A DNA stretch of 64,000 bases from Pseudomonas anguilliseptica (GCF_900105355.1 NZ_FNSC01000001.1:2480001-2544000); one strand, 5' to 3'. Shown: positions 30,586-40,933, counted from the stretch's first letter. The notes: generated by a model from the sequence alone, not told the origin. Numbers and translations are program-made.

Positions 30586-30670
30586 AAACCTTAATTATTT
30601 TTTGCAGGTTTTTTGCGCTGGTTCGGCCTCCTTGGCAGTCATCACTTGAATGCTTGCCGAAGGAGTCGTC

Positions 30671-33199
30671 ATGCCCGCCGTTGCAATTCGTCCTAAACCC
30701 CTGGCTTGCGCCATACGCGCCGCTGCTTTTGCTCTGGCTTTGCCGTTGTTGAGCCCAGTGCTGGCCTGGGCCGAACCGGCCGCGCAGCGTTATCAAATCG
30801 AAGCTGGTGATTTGGAGACTGCACTGACTCGGTTTGCCCGCCAGGCGAGTGTGTTATTGAGTTTCGACCCTTCACTGACGGCGGGCCGGCAGAGCGCCGG
30901 CCTGCAGGGTGACTACAGCGCCACCGAGGGCTTTGCCGTACTGCTCGGTGGTTCAGGTCTGCAGGCGGTCATGGCGGCTGATGGCAGCTATCGCCTGCAA
31001 CGCCTCACCACTACCGGCACCCTGCAGTTGCCTAGCGCCAGTGTGATCGGCGAGCTGGACAGCCCGGTCGGCGAAGACCGTGGCTATGTGGCGCGTAACA
31101 GCCGCAGTGCAAGCAAAACCAACACCGCCCTGCATGAAACGCCGCGTTCAGTGTCGGTGGTGACGCAGCAGCAGATGGATGATCGCAATGTCGTCAGCAT
31201 CAGCGATGCGCTGCGTTATTCGGCGGGTATCCAGGCCGGTTACTTCGGTGAGGACAACAAGCAGGACTGGTTTATTCTGCGTGGCTTCAAGCAGGCCAAT
31301 AACGGTCTGTTTCAGGATGGCGTGCGCGTCTATTCCAGCGGCTTCTACAGTTGGCAGGTCGACCCGTACAGCCTGGAGCGGGTTGAAGTGCTCAAGGGGG
31401 CATCCTCGGTGTTGTACGGTCAGGCCACGCCGGGCGGAGTGATCAACCTGCAGAGCAAGCGGCCGACACTGGAGCAGAAGAATGAAGTCGGGGTGCAGTA
31501 CGGTAGCTTCCAGCGCAAGCAGGTGCACCTGGATGTGGGCGGCAAGTTGGATGAGCAGGGTGATGTGCTCTACCGCGTGGTCGGGCTGTCTCGTGACAGC
31601 GGCACCCAGGTGGATGATGTTGGCAGTGAGCGCCTGTTGTTGGCGCCTTCGCTGACCCTGAATTTCAACGCCGACACCTCGCTGACCCTGCTGGCCAGCG
31701 TACAGAAGGACAACGCCGACCCGCAGCTGCAGTTTCTGCCGGCCGAGGGCAGCCTGATCGGTAGCGTCAATGGGCAGATCGACGATGACACCGCGTTGGG
31801 CAACCCCGCCTATGAGAAGTTCGACCGCACTCAGGCGACGCTGGGCTATGAGCTGAATTACCGCTTAAGCGATGCCTGGGACTTCCAGCAGAACTTCCGC
31901 TACGGCGAGCTGAATGTCGACTTGCGTCAGATGTATTACGCAGGGCATGCCATCGACGTGCTCAATAGCGCCGCCGCCGCAACGGCCAAGCAGTTCAGCA
32001 TTCCACTGGCGATGGCGTTCGGCCTTGTCAGCGCGCAGTACCCGGACCTTAACGACCCCAGCCGGCAGAAGGTGATGCGCGGCCTGACCTATACCGATGG
32101 CAGGGCCGATAACCTGTCGCTGGACAATCGCCTGGTCAATTACTGGCAGGGCGCGGGGGTTGAAAACACCTTTCTGCTTGGAGTCGATTATCAGCAGTTG
32201 AATATCAACGAAAAGGGTTTTGCCGCCGACCCCTTGATCCGTGAACCGTTGAATATCTACCAGCCCAGCTACGCCGCCAGCACCACGCTGCTCAACCCTG
32301 CGACACTGGCCGTGCTCGGGCCGCAGGACCTGCAGGACAAACGCACCCGTGCCGACCAGCTGGGGTTCTACCTGCAGGAGCAGCTGAAGCTGGATGAGCG
32401 CTGGGTGCTGCTGCTCGGCGGTCGTTTCGATAGCGCGCGTTCCGATCTGGATAACCGCAGCACTGGCGTTCACAAGAGCATCTGCGATGAGGAGTTCACC
32501 TGGACGGCGGGGGCGGCTTACCTGGCCGACAACGGCCTGACGCCTTATGTCAGCTACTCGGAGTTTTTCCTGCCGGTGGCGGATATCAACATCAGCACTG
32601 GCGAGCCTTACCAGCCGGAAAGTGGTGAGCAACTGGAGCTGGGATTGAAGTACCAGCCCGCAGGCTTTGCCGGGGCCTTCAACCTGGCGCTGTTCGAGCT
32701 GACCCAGCAGAACGTGCGCAAGAATACCGTCGCCGGTACACGCACCCAGCTGGGGGAGGTGCGCAGCCGTGGCCTGGAGTTCGAGGCCAGCGCCGATCTC
32801 AGCGACAACCTCAGCCTGGTCGGTTCGCTGACCCTGCTCGACGCGCAAACTCGCAAGACCACTGTGCTGCAAGAACAGGGCAAAACCCCCTCGCAGGTAG
32901 CCGAGCGCATGGCTTCGCTGTGGGCCACCTATGCCTTCCAGGGACCGTTGACGGGGCTGAAGGTGGGGGCAGGGGCGCGCTATACCGGCGAGAGCTATGG
33001 CGACAACCGCGAGACCGATGCGCTGCGTGTGCCGTCCTACAGCCTCTACGACGCCATGCTCAGCTACCAGTTGACCGATGTGACCCTGCAGCTCAACGCC
33101 AACAACCTTGGCTACAAGGAGTACGTCGCCACCTGCGATTACTACTGCTGGTACGGCAACCGCCGCAACCTGATCGCCAGTGTCAGCTATGCCTGGTAA
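30671..33199 (+). CDS. TonB-dependent siderophore receptor with signalling (STN) domain
   Basis: Outer-membrane receptor importing a ferric siderophore and starting cell-surface signalling to the upstream FecR/FecI pair. The 842-residue precursor has a signal peptide (about 1-36), an STN domain (about 40-110: QRYQIEAGDLETALTRFARQ), a plug (about 150-270: ETPRSVSVVTQQQMDDRNV to GASSVLYGQATPGGVINL) and a 22-strand-type barrel ending in aromatic W. AAGGAG stands five bases before the ATG at 30671. The plan fits the FpvA/FoxA/FiuA-like group, but the siderophore cannot be named from sequence. Confidence 0.93.
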   Translation: MPAVAIRPKPLACAIRAAAFALALPLLSPVLAWAEPAAQRYQIEAGDLETALTRFARQASVLLSFDPSLTAGRQSAGLQGDYSATEGFAVLLGGSGLQAVMAADGSYRLQRLTTTGTLQLPSASVIGELDSPVGEDRGYVARNSRSASKTNTALHETPRSVSVVTQQQMDDRNVVSISDALRYSAGIQAGYFGEDNKQDWFILRGFKQANNGLFQDGVRVYSSGFYSWQVDPYSLERVEVLKGASSVLYGQATPGGVINLQSKRPTLEQKNEVGVQYGSFQRKQVHLDVGGKLDEQGDVLYRVVGLSRDSGTQVDDVGSERLLLAPSLTLNFNADTSLTLLASVQKDNADPQLQFLPAEGSLIGSVNGQIDDDTALGNPAYEKFDRTQATLGYELNYRLSDAWDFQQNFRYGELNVDLRQMYYAGHAIDVLNSAAAATAKQFSIPLAMAFGLVSAQYPDLNDPSRQKVMRGLTYTDGRADNLSLDNRLVNYWQGAGVENTFLLGVDYQQLNINEKGFAADPLIREPLNIYQPSYAASTTLLNPATLAVLGPQDLQDKRTRADQLGFYLQEQLKLDERWVLLLGGRFDSARSDLDNRSTGVHKSICDEEFTWTAGAAYLADNGLTPYVSYSEFFLPVADINISTGEPYQPESGEQLELGLKYQPAGFAGAFNLALFELTQQNVRKNTVAGTRTQLGEVRSRGLEFEASADLSDNLSLVGSLTLLDAQTRKTTVLQEQGKTPSQVAERMASLWATYAFQGPLTGLKVGAGARYTGESYGDNRETDALRVPSYSLYDAMLSYQLTDVTLQLNANNLGYKEYVATCDYYCWYGNRRNLIASVSYAW

Positions 33200-33488
33200 G
33201 GCGTATTCAGGCAGCCGCGGGGCGCGCTGGGCGATTGCCTCGCGCGTGCTGGCGGCGTTGTTTGGCGGCTATGGCCTGGCCTACGCGCTGACGGCGTTTG
33301 CAGCTGTCTATCTGCCCCTGGCTCGCGCCGATCGGGTGGTCTTCGCCAGCCTGGCGAGCTTTGCCGTCTGGACCGCCGCGGTGCTTTACGTATTTGCCGC
33401 GGCCAGCGCCTGGGGCGGTCTGCTGGGTGCTACAGGGCTGCTTGGCCTGGCCGTGCTGTTGGCGGGGCAGTTCGGGGGGCGGCCATGA
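33189..33488 (+). CDS. DUF3649 small membrane protein
   Basis: A 99-residue protein with three hydrophobic segments (about 15-38, 45-68 and 72-95), matching the DUF3649 family found between siderophore receptor genes and PepSY genes. Its ATG overlaps the receptor's last codons, and its stop overlaps the PepSY start, so translation is coupled. It probably helps periplasmic or inner-membrane iron handling, but no mechanism is established. Confidence 0.82.
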   Translation: MPGKAYSGSRGARWAIASRVLAALFGGYGLAYALTAFAAVYLPLARADRVVFASLASFAVWTAAVLYVFAAASAWGGLLGATGLLGLAVLLAGQFGGRP

Positions 33489-34199
33489 AGTTGCGTCAGG
33501 CCATGGCGGGCCTGCACACCTGGGGCGGGTTGCTGCCGAGCTGGCTGCTCTACGTGATTATCTTCACCGGCAGCATCGCCTGCTTCGACAAGGAGTTGGA
33601 GCGCTGGATGCGTCCGGCGCTGCATGTGCCGCAAGAAAACACCCTGAGCGCCGATCAGTTGCGTGACTGGCTGGCGCAGAACGTCAGCGAGCCGCTGCAT
33701 GCGATCTGGATCCATCCGCCGACCGCTCGCGAGCCATTCTGGCGCTTGATCTGGGTGCCTGATAACGGTGACGAGCAGCAGCGGCGACTATTCGCTCCCG
33801 ATGGCCGCGAGCCGATGGCCGATACCCTTGGCGGCGAGTTCTTCTTCACCCTGCATTACAACCTGCAGGCCGGTTTGCCAGGCATGTACATAGTCGGCCT
33901 GGCCGGCATGTTTATGCTGGTGGCGCTGGTTTCCGGGGTGATCCTGCATCGGCGCATCTTCAAGGATATGTTCACCCTCAGGCCGCAGGCCAATACCCAG
34001 CGCGCCTGGCTGGATGTGCACAACCTGTTCGGCGTGCTGGGTCTGCCCTTTCATCTGTTGATGGCCTACAGCGGTCTGGTGATCTTTGTCGCCTCTTATA
34101 TGCCGGCAGGTGCTCAGGTGGCTTATCAGGGTGATATCGAGCACTTCTTCGGTGAGGTGGCGGGCAGCTATCACCGTGACGAGCTACACCAGCCAGCTA

Positions 34200-35383
34200 G
34201 TGAGCTGTCTGTAAAATTCGTTAATCCAATGCCGAGCCAGTATACTGCGCGCTCTATCGTCATGAATTGAGCTCCCATATGGCCCGGCCAGCAGCCCCAT
34301 TCTTCTTGAGTCCCAGTGATGCCGACATGCTGCAAGGCTGGTTACGCATGGGATCGCTGCCTCAGAGCATCGGCCAGCGGGCCAGAATTCTGTTGCTGCT
34401 GGCCAACGGTCTCACGCCCAAGGAGATCAGCGAGCAGCTGCAAGTCTCTGCGCCAGTGGTCTTCAAATGGCGTAAACGCTACCAGGAGACCGGTCTGGAG
34501 GGGCTGAGTGACCTGCGGCGCAGTGGAGCGCCTCGCAAGCTCAACGAAGCGAAGATCAAGGAAATCCTGACGCTGACGACCCAGCGAGTCCCGCGCGAAG
34601 CTACCCACTGGAGCCTACGGTTGATGGCCAAGTACGCTGGGGTCAGCATCTGGCAGGTCGCACAGGTGTGGGCTGCTGCCGACCTCAAGCCGCACCGGTT
34701 GAAAACCTTCAAGATCAGTAACGACCCGCACTTTGCAGACAAAGTGGTCGATGTCGTCGGGCTCTATTTGAATCCGCCCGACAACGCCCTGGTGCTATCT
34801 GTTGACGAAAAAACACAGATCCAGGCGCTGGACCGCACACAGCCCATGCTGCCGCTCAAGCCCGGGCAGATTGAGCGGCGGACGCATGACTATAAGCGCC
34901 ACGGTACGGCCAGTCTGTACGCAGCCTTTGACATCCTGACGGGTAAGGTCATCGGCCGTATCACCCAGCGGCACAGGGCCAAGGAGTTTTTGGAGTTCCT
35001 TCGACAGATCGACCGCAGCACCCCCGCCGAGCTGGACCTGCATGTAATTCTGGACAACAGCTCGACTCACAAGACCGCTGCCGTCAGGGAATGGCTGGAG
35101 AAGCATCCCCGTTTCAAGCTGCACTTCACACCGACCAGCGCCTCGTGGCTGAACGCCGTGGAGGGCTGGTTTGCGCAACTGGAAAGACGGGCGCTTTATC
35201 GTGATGCCTTCAGCAGCGTGGCTGACCTGAGAGCGGCGATACGTCGCTTCATTGAGGCTCATAACGAACATTCGGCTAAGCCGTTCCGCTGGAGCAAAAC
35301 GGCTGAGTCGATTATCAGCTCCGTGCATCGAGCAAAGCTGGCTGTAATTCGGAATGAGTTATTGGATTAACCAGACAGGCCGC
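34200..35383 (+). mobile_element. IS630-family insertion sequence, copy 1
   Basis: A complete 1184-bp element flanked by the TA duplication typical of IS630/Tc1 (34198-34199 and 35384-35385) within an ancestral CTAG. Inverted termini read GTGAGCTGTCTG... and GCGGCCTGTCTG... inward, with an inner shared GTTAATCCAAT block. The copy at 56318-57501 is the same length and nearly identical but inverted, so at least one move was recent. Confidence 0.93.
34279..35370 (+). CDS. IS630-family transposase
   Basis: A 363-residue transposase: N-terminal helix-turn-helix (ANGLTPKEISEQLQVSAPVVFKWRKRY), linker, and DDE domain with D in LVLSVDEKTQIQAL, D in LHVILDNSSTHKT and E in SASWLNAVEGWFAQLERR. The ATG at 34279 follows an open TTG start. 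It differs from the second copy's product at one residue (Leu versus Pro in MGSxPQS). Confidence 0.95.
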   Translation: MARPAAPFFLSPSDADMLQGWLRMGSLPQSIGQRARILLLLANGLTPKEISEQLQVSAPVVFKWRKRYQETGLEGLSDLRRSGAPRKLNEAKIKEILTLTTQRVPREATHWSLRLMAKYAGVSIWQVAQVWAAADLKPHRLKTFKISNDPHFADKVVDVVGLYLNPPDNALVLSVDEKTQIQALDRTQPMLPLKPGQIERRTHDYKRHGTASLYAAFDILTGKVIGRITQRHRAKEFLEFLRQIDRSTPAELDLHVILDNSSTHKTAAVREWLEKHPRFKLHFTPTSASWLNAVEGWFAQLERRALYRDAFSSVADLRAAIRRFIEAHNEHSAKPFRWSKTAESIISSVHRAKLAVIRNELLD

Positions 35384-36196
35384 TAGCAGGGCGGTGTCAC
35401 TGGATGCGCTGCTTGCCGATGCGCGGCAGCGTTGGGGCGGTGGCGAGCCAGGCTGGTTGAATATCGAGCATCCCGCCGATGCCTCCGCCGTGGTGGCTGT
35501 GCGGCGTTACGATCGTTCGCGGATTGCCGCACCGCTGGACACCCTGAGTTACGACGCCGCCACCGGCGAGCTGCTTCACCGTCAGCAGGCCGCCACGGGC
35601 TACCGCGTCTACAACTGGCTGACCGGCCTGCATATGGCGCAGTTCGGTGACAGCCTGGTGCGCCTGCTCTATCTACTGCTGGGGCTGTGTGGCTGCGCCA
35701 TGCTGGTGGGCGGTTTGCAGGTCTGGCTGGCCAAGCGTGAAGCCCGTGGTGGTGTCGCGGTTGGCTGCGTACGGCTGCTAAATACGACGGTGTTCGCCGG
35801 CCTGCCCTTGGCCAGCTTGGCGTTGCTATGGGCTAACCGTCTGCTGCCGCAAAGCCTGGAATGGCGCGTCAGTGCTGAAGCCTGGGTATTCGTGCTGAGC
35901 TGGTTGCTGGTGGCCGTGCTGGCGCTGCTGTGGCGCGGGCAACCACGGCGTATGGTCAGGCTGCTATGGATCGTGGCGGCAGTATTGGCGTTGGGTTTGC
36001 CGCTGCTCAATGGCTTGAGTACGGACAATGGTCATTTGTTGGCCAGCCTCGGTCGCGATGATTGGGCGCTGGCTGGTATCGATCTGACGCTGCTGTTTGC
36101 TGGCCTGGTGTGTGCCGGCCTGGCCTGGCGCCTGCGCCCTCTTGAGGCGGCCGAGGGGGCGGGAAAAATTGGTGTGACAGCAGAGGAGCCGAGCTG

Positions 36197-36517
36197 ATGC
36201 TGTGGCTGAGCTTTGCCCTGAGTTACCTGGCGCTGAGTGCAGTGTGCCTGTCGCAACCACGGCATCACCAACGGCTGTTGCGTGCTGTCGTGTCCCGTTG
36301 GCGTCAGCGCCTGCTGCGTGGGCTAGCCGGCATGGCGATGGTGTTTGCACTGGGTTGTTGCGTGGTAGACCGCGGTCTGGAAATCGGCCTGGTCCTTTGG
36401 CTGTGCCAGTTGTTACTGGCGGGTGTTGGTTTGGTTGTACTGCTGGCCTGGCGCAGTGGCTGGGTGTTGCCACTGGCGGCGGGGTTGCCATTGGTTGCGA
36501 CCTTGCTAGTGCTCTAG
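36197..36517 (+). CDS. DUF3325 small membrane protein
   Basis: A 106-residue protein with about four hydrophobic helices, matching DUF3325, which accompanies DUF3649 and PepSY genes in TonB-receptor clusters. Its ATG overlaps the PepSY stop (TGATG), indicating translational coupling; the IS insertion upstream is likely polar on it. Function unknown beyond the iron-uptake context. Confidence 0.8.
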   Translation: MLWLSFALSYLALSAVCLSQPRHHQRLLRAVVSRWRQRLLRGLAGMAMVFALGCCVVDRGLEIGLVLWLCQLLLAGVGLVVLLAWRSGWVLPLAAGLPLVATLLVL

Positions 36518-36637
36518 TGCTTTGTTGCGCATGCTGTGCCCTATACCAAGTGACATGCATCTGTATCACTCTTGGCTTGGGCTTTGCCTCGCTAAACAAA
36601 TGCACACAACAGCTAAGCAGACTGAAGGGGATGGTGA

Positions 36638-37144
36638 GTGAGCAACGACAACTGGGCAAACCGTACACGGCAACAGGTGCATGGCGTGGCGGAGTCGCTG
36701 GGCAATCTGCTGATGGAGGCGCTCCACTACCTGGCGCTTTTTGCCATCGGCGCGATCACGGCCTGGGCGGCGGTAATGGCCTTTATTGGCATGCTGGAGA
36801 AGGGCCACATCACGGTCGATGACATCCTGCTGCTGTTTATCTACCTCGAGTTAGCGGCGATGGTGGGGATCTATTTCAAGACCAACCATATGCCGATCCG
36901 CTTCATGATCTATGTAGCGATTACCGCGCTGACCCGCCTGATGATTTCCGATATCTCGCACAACCATAAACCCGACATGGGTGTGGTGATGGTCTCCGGG
37001 GCGATTCTGTTGCTGGCGGTGGCGATCTTTGTGGTGCGCTATGCCTCGTCGCGCTTTCCAGCGGTGCAGGCTGACGGGCCGCGGAAAAAGACCAATCCGG
37101 CAGATGAAGCAGCAGAACGTGATGATGCGCAGAGCGATGACTAA
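36638..37144 (+). CDS. psiE: PsiE-family membrane protein
   Basis: A 168-residue protein with four transmembrane helices (about 27-50, 62-82, 88-106, 117-137) and a charged C-terminal tail, matching the phosphate-starvation-inducible PsiE family. The histidine-containing loop ISHNHKPDMG is typical. The start is GTG at 36638, with GAAGGGG seven bases upstream. No Pho box was recognised; the E. coli regulation may not apply here. Confidence 0.85.
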   Translation: MSNDNWANRTRQQVHGVAESLGNLLMEALHYLALFAIGAITAWAAVMAFIGMLEKGHITVDDILLLFIYLELAAMVGIYFKTNHMPIRFMIYVAITALTRLMISDISHNHKPDMGVVMVSGAILLLAVAIFVVRYASSRFPAVQADGPRKKTNPADEAAERDDAQSDD

Positions 37145-37157
37145 GGTACAGACCCAG

Positions 37158-39794
37158 TCAATCGCTTAACGGCGCAAACAGCGCCTGCAGATCGTCTTCG
37201 CTGAGCTGCAGCTGGGTTTGGCTGCCGCCTTCCAGCACGCCGCGGGCCAGGTTGGCTTTGGCCTGTTGCAGCTGCTGGATCTTCTCTTCCACGCTGCCAC
37301 GGGCGATCAGTTTGTAGACGAACACCGGCTTGTCCTGGCCGATGCGGTAGGCGCGGTCGCTGGCCTGGGCTTCGGCGGCCGGGTTCCACCAGGGGTCGAA
37401 GTGGATCACCGTATCGGCGGCGGTCAGGTTCAGGCCTGCGCCACCGGTTTTCAGGCTGATCAGGAAGATCGGCAGTTCGCCAGCCTGGAACTGCTGCACC
37501 GGGGTGCGGCGATCCTGGGTGCTACCGGTGAGCTTGGCATAAGGAATATTGCGCGTCTTCAATTCGGCTTCGATCAACGCCAGCATCGAGGTGAACTGCG
37601 AGAACAGCAGCACTCGCCGACCTTCGGCAAATAACTCTTCGAGCATCTCCAGCAGGCCGCTGAGCTTGCCGGAGTCCGCGCTGGTCAGGTTGCTGTCACC
37701 TTCCTCACCGAGCAGGCGCAGGTCGCAGCAGGCCTGGCGCAGGCGCAATAGCGCTTCGAGAATCACGATCTGGCTGCGCGCCAGACCCTGACGGGCGATT
37801 TCCGCGCGAACTTTCTGGTCCATGGCCAGGCGCAGGGTTTCGTAACGGTCGCGCTGCGCTGCGCTGAGTTCGACCCAGTGGGTGATTTCGGTTTTCGGCG
37901 GCAGCTCGCTGGCCACCTGCTCCTTGGTGCGGCGCAGGATAAACGGCTTGATCCGCCCGGTCAGGTGGGTCAGACGCTGCTGATTGGCGTTCTTTTCAAT
38001 CGGCGTGCGGTAGTCGCGAGTAAAGCTTTTGCTGTCACCGAGCCAGCCGGGCATGAGGAAGTTGAACAGTGACCACAGCTCGCCCAGGTGATTTTCCAGC
38101 GGCGTGCCGGTCAGGCACAGGCGTTGCCCGGCCTGCAGTTGCCCGGCAGCGACGGCGGCTTTGCTGCGTGGGTTCTTGATGTTCTGCGCTTCATCGAGAA
38201 TCAGCAGGCGATAGCGGTAGGCGCTCAATGCCTTGAGGTCGCGCGGCAGCAGGGCGTAGGTGGTGAGGATGATCTGGTGCTCGTCGATCTGCTTGAACAG
38301 CGCGCGGCGCTTCGGCCCGTGCAGCGCCAGCACCTTGAGCTGCGGGGTGAAGCGCGCGGCTTCATCCTGCCAGTTGGGAATCAGGCTGGTGGGCATGACG
38401 ATCAGTGCCGGCTGCTGCAAACGTCCGGCGTTGAACTCGCAGAGGATATGGCCGAGGGTCTGCAGGGTTTTGCCCAGGCCCATGTCATCGGCCAGCAGGC
38501 CGCCGACCTCCAGTTCAGCCAGGCCCTGCATCCAGGCCAGACCTTGCAGCTGATAGGGCCGCAGCTTCGCTTGCAAGCCGGCGGGCGCTTGCAAGGTGGC
38601 GCTGTCCAGCCGCTGCAGGCGTTCGGCGAAGTCGCGCAGCGGGCCGCCGCCTTGCCAGCTGATTGCCGGGCCTTCTTGCAGGTGATTCAGCCGCGCGGCA
38701 TCCAGGCGCGACAGGCGCAGGCGCTGGCTGGACTCGCCCGGCTCGCGCACAAACAGCTCGCCCAGGGTCGCCAGCAGCGGTTTCAGTCGCGCCAGCGGCA
38801 GGGCAACGCGCTTGTGGTTGTGCGGCAGGCTGACCAGCAGCACCTCATCGTCATCGCGCTTGTTCAGCGCTTCGCCATTGAGCAGCCAGGGTGCGCGGCG
38901 GATGGCTTGCAGCAGAATCGGCAACAGGCTGATGCGCTGGCCTTCGACCTCGATACCCAGCTCCAGGTCGAACCAGTTCTGCTCGGGGTCTTCCTCAACT
39001 TCGGCGTACCAGTCATCTACCGGCGTCAGGTTGAACTGGAAGTCCGGTTGCATGCGGATCTGCCAACCCTCTTCACGCAACAGCGGCAATTGCTCGCGGA
39101 CAAACAGCAGCCAGGCGGTCTCACTGGGGTGTTCGTAAGCTTCACCGGCGCTTTCCGGCAGGGCCTCGCTCTGGCGTAACGCCACTTGTAGGCCGGTCTG
39201 CTCCAGGCGCTTGCGCAGTTGGGTTTCAGCGCTGAGGTCACGCACGATGCGCAGGCTGTGCTGGGCGTTCTGCTTAATCAGCAGGTCCTTGCCTTGCTTA
39301 CCAGATGCCAGGTGGCCCTGGTAATCGAAGGCCAGTGCGGCGCGGTGCTGTGTCTGTTCCTGCATGCGGCCCTTGCGCGCATCGAAGTGCACGCGCACCA
39401 GGCTGCCGAGGCTCAGTACCGGGCTGGGCTGCAGGTTTTCCAGGCACTCTTCGCGGGCCTGCGGGGTGCTGACTATCAGCGGCGAAAGGTCGACGCCCTG
39501 TTCCTGCTGGGTTTGCAGCGTGAGCAGGGCGCTGGCCACGTGTTTGCAATTGAAGCCCACCGGGCAACTGCAATGGCCGGTCACGCCCCAGCCCTGGCCG
39601 TAAGGGTGCAGGGTGATGCGCTGTTGATAGGTTTGCGCACCGGAGCCACGGCAGCTGGCCAGCAGGGTGTTGTCCTTGAGGCTGAGCAAACGGCTGCGAC
39701 CCTGTGCGGCATAGCCTTGGCCGCGCTGCAGATCGCCCACGCCGAATTCCGCGCGCCAGTCTTCCTGGCGCAGATGCAGGATGTCGAGGGCCAT
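37158..39794 (-). CDS. SNF2-family helicase with SWIM zinc finger
   Basis: An 878-residue Swi2/Snf2 ATPase of the bacterial RapA/HepA-like group, likely remodelling nucleic acid-protein complexes. An N-terminal SWIM finger shows C-S-C-P-V-G-F-N-C-K-H (about residues 79-89). The helicase core has Walker A DDMGLGKT, DEAQ (motif II), LTGTPLENHLGELWSLFNFL (motif III), and C-terminal RVLLFSQFTSMLALIE plus VIHFDPWWNPAAEAQASDRAYRIGQ. The ATG at 39794 gives the usual MALDILHL start; an upstream GTG at 39869 is open. It converges on psiE, with 13 bases between stops. Confidence 0.9.
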   Translation of the reverse strand: MALDILHLRQEDWRAEFGVGDLQRGQGYAAQGRSRLLSLKDNTLLASCRGSGAQTYQQRITLHPYGQGWGVTGHCSCPVGFNCKHVASALLTLQTQQEQGVDLSPLIVSTPQAREECLENLQPSPVLSLGSLVRVHFDARKGRMQEQTQHRAALAFDYQGHLASGKQGKDLLIKQNAQHSLRIVRDLSAETQLRKRLEQTGLQVALRQSEALPESAGEAYEHPSETAWLLFVREQLPLLREEGWQIRMQPDFQFNLTPVDDWYAEVEEDPEQNWFDLELGIEVEGQRISLLPILLQAIRRAPWLLNGEALNKRDDDEVLLVSLPHNHKRVALPLARLKPLLATLGELFVREPGESSQRLRLSRLDAARLNHLQEGPAISWQGGGPLRDFAERLQRLDSATLQAPAGLQAKLRPYQLQGLAWMQGLAELEVGGLLADDMGLGKTLQTLGHILCEFNAGRLQQPALIVMPTSLIPNWQDEAARFTPQLKVLALHGPKRRALFKQIDEHQIILTTYALLPRDLKALSAYRYRLLILDEAQNIKNPRSKAAVAAGQLQAGQRLCLTGTPLENHLGELWSLFNFLMPGWLGDSKSFTRDYRTPIEKNANQQRLTHLTGRIKPFILRRTKEQVASELPPKTEITHWVELSAAQRDRYETLRLAMDQKVRAEIARQGLARSQIVILEALLRLRQACCDLRLLGEEGDSNLTSADSGKLSGLLEMLEELFAEGRRVLLFSQFTSMLALIEAELKTRNIPYAKLTGSTQDRRTPVQQFQAGELPIFLISLKTGGAGLNLTAADTVIHFDPWWNPAAEAQASDRAYRIGQDKPVFVYKLIARGSVEEKIQQLQQAKANLARGVLEGGSQTQLQLSEDDLQALFAPLSD

Positions 39795-39969
39795 CAGTGG
39801 CACCGGGCGGGCGATTGGATGAAGCGTGGCATGGGCAGCTTTCTCGAAGGCAGCCGATGATTCTTGCACAGCCTGCGAGGGATTAGCAGGCTGTTTTCAG
39901 GCTTAGGGGACTCAAGTTGCGCTGTTTGATAGACGGGTATGCGGCGGGTTGATGCTGCTTGGCGTGGGG

Positions 39970-40847
39970 TCAGGGGCGTTGCAGAACGGCGCGGTATTGC
40001 CCCGGCGTGGCGCTGAAGGCCTGGCGGAAACGGTTGTTGAAGTGGCTGGTGCTGGCAAAGCCGCAGGCCATGGCCACTTCAGCCAGTGCCAGCGTGCTGT
40101 GTTGCAGCAGCTGCTGGCCATGGCGCAGGCGCTGCGCTAGCACATAGCGGTGTGGCGGCAGGCCGAAGCTGAGCTGGAACATCCACGCGAAGTGGTATTC
40201 GGAGAGCGCACACAAACTGGCCAGTTGCCCCAGGCTCAGCGGCTCACTGAGGTTGGCCTGGATAAAATCACGCACTCGGCGGCGCTGGCTGGGGCCCAGG
40301 CCGCCGGTCAGACGCAGGCCTTCGCGGCGGCCCACCTGGGACAGCAACGTGTGGTTGATCAGGCCGTGGGCCAGGCTGCTACTGAGCAGGCGCTCGGCCG
40401 GCTCCTGCCAATCCAGCTGGCTGAGCTGGCGAAAACGCTGGGCCTGCTGTGGGTCATCGAGAAAGGTGCCTTCGCGCAGTTCCAGTTCCCGTGGTTCACG
40501 GTCCAGCAGATTCACGGCCGCCAGGGCGAATTGCTCCTGGCTGATGTACAGGTGGGCCAGCTGGATTTCACCGTTGATCACCCACTCCGACTGATGGCCG
40601 GCCGGCAGGATGCACAGCTTGTCCGGTGCACCTTTGCTGTGCGGGCTCTCGCGACGGAAGGTGCCGGTGCCGCCGGCCAGGTAGCAGGACAGCGTGTGGT
40701 GGCTGGGGCTTCGTAGTCGCGGGCATCATGGCGGTTGCTCCATACGGCAGCCGCCAGCCCGTCACCCAGTTCGGCACTACGGTGCAGGCGGGTGTTGGGC
40801 GAGCTGTGCATGCTCTGGAAAACCTGTAGGTGCTCAAGTTGCGACAT
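39970..40847 (-). pseudogene. AraC-family transcriptional regulator, frameshifted
   Basis: An AraC-type activator with N-terminal cupin-like sensing domain and C-terminal double helix-turn-helix (FIQANLSEPLSLGQLASLCALSEYHF and LAEVAMACGFASTSHFNNRFRQAFSATPGQYR). GGAGG precedes the ATG at 40847. The N-terminal frame (MSQLEHLQVFQSMHSSPNTR to ARDYEAP) must change frame near 40708-40712 to continue as HHTLSCYLAGGTGTFRRESP. Adding one C to the GCCCC run restores E-A-P-S-H-H-T and gives 293 codons (292 aa). Either a real one-base deletion or a sequencing error in a homopolymer. Confidence 0.82.
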
Positions 40848-40933
40848 AAATCCTCCGGCGCCCCATGCTACGCCGGACATGCCCACGTGCCAGCCCCCGC
40901 AGGCAGAAAAGCGCAAGATTATGCAAGTTGGGG

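Larger units (their letters stand above)
33485..36197 (+). pseudogene. PepSY-TM (PiuB-like) iron-uptake membrane protein, split by IS630
   Basis: An inner-membrane PepSY-associated TM protein, the family thought to reduce or release iron from siderophores in the periplasm. The N-terminal part (33485-34199) has the first TM segment, a PepSY domain and further TM segments (GMYIVGLAGMFMLVALVSGV, GVLGLPFHLLMAYSGLVIFV). The C-terminal part resumes at 35384 and ends at 36197. Removing the 1184-bp IS and one TA duplication joins ...QPAS RAVSL... in frame and yields 509 codons (508 aa). The gene is therefore freshly interrupted and otherwise undamaged. Present products are a 261-residue truncated protein with IS-derived tail and perhaps a fragment from 35394. 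Confidence 0.9.

Noticed and set aside
36638..37144. Pho box upstream of psiE
   Set aside because: No CTGTCAT-type direct repeats were found in the 120 bases before the start.
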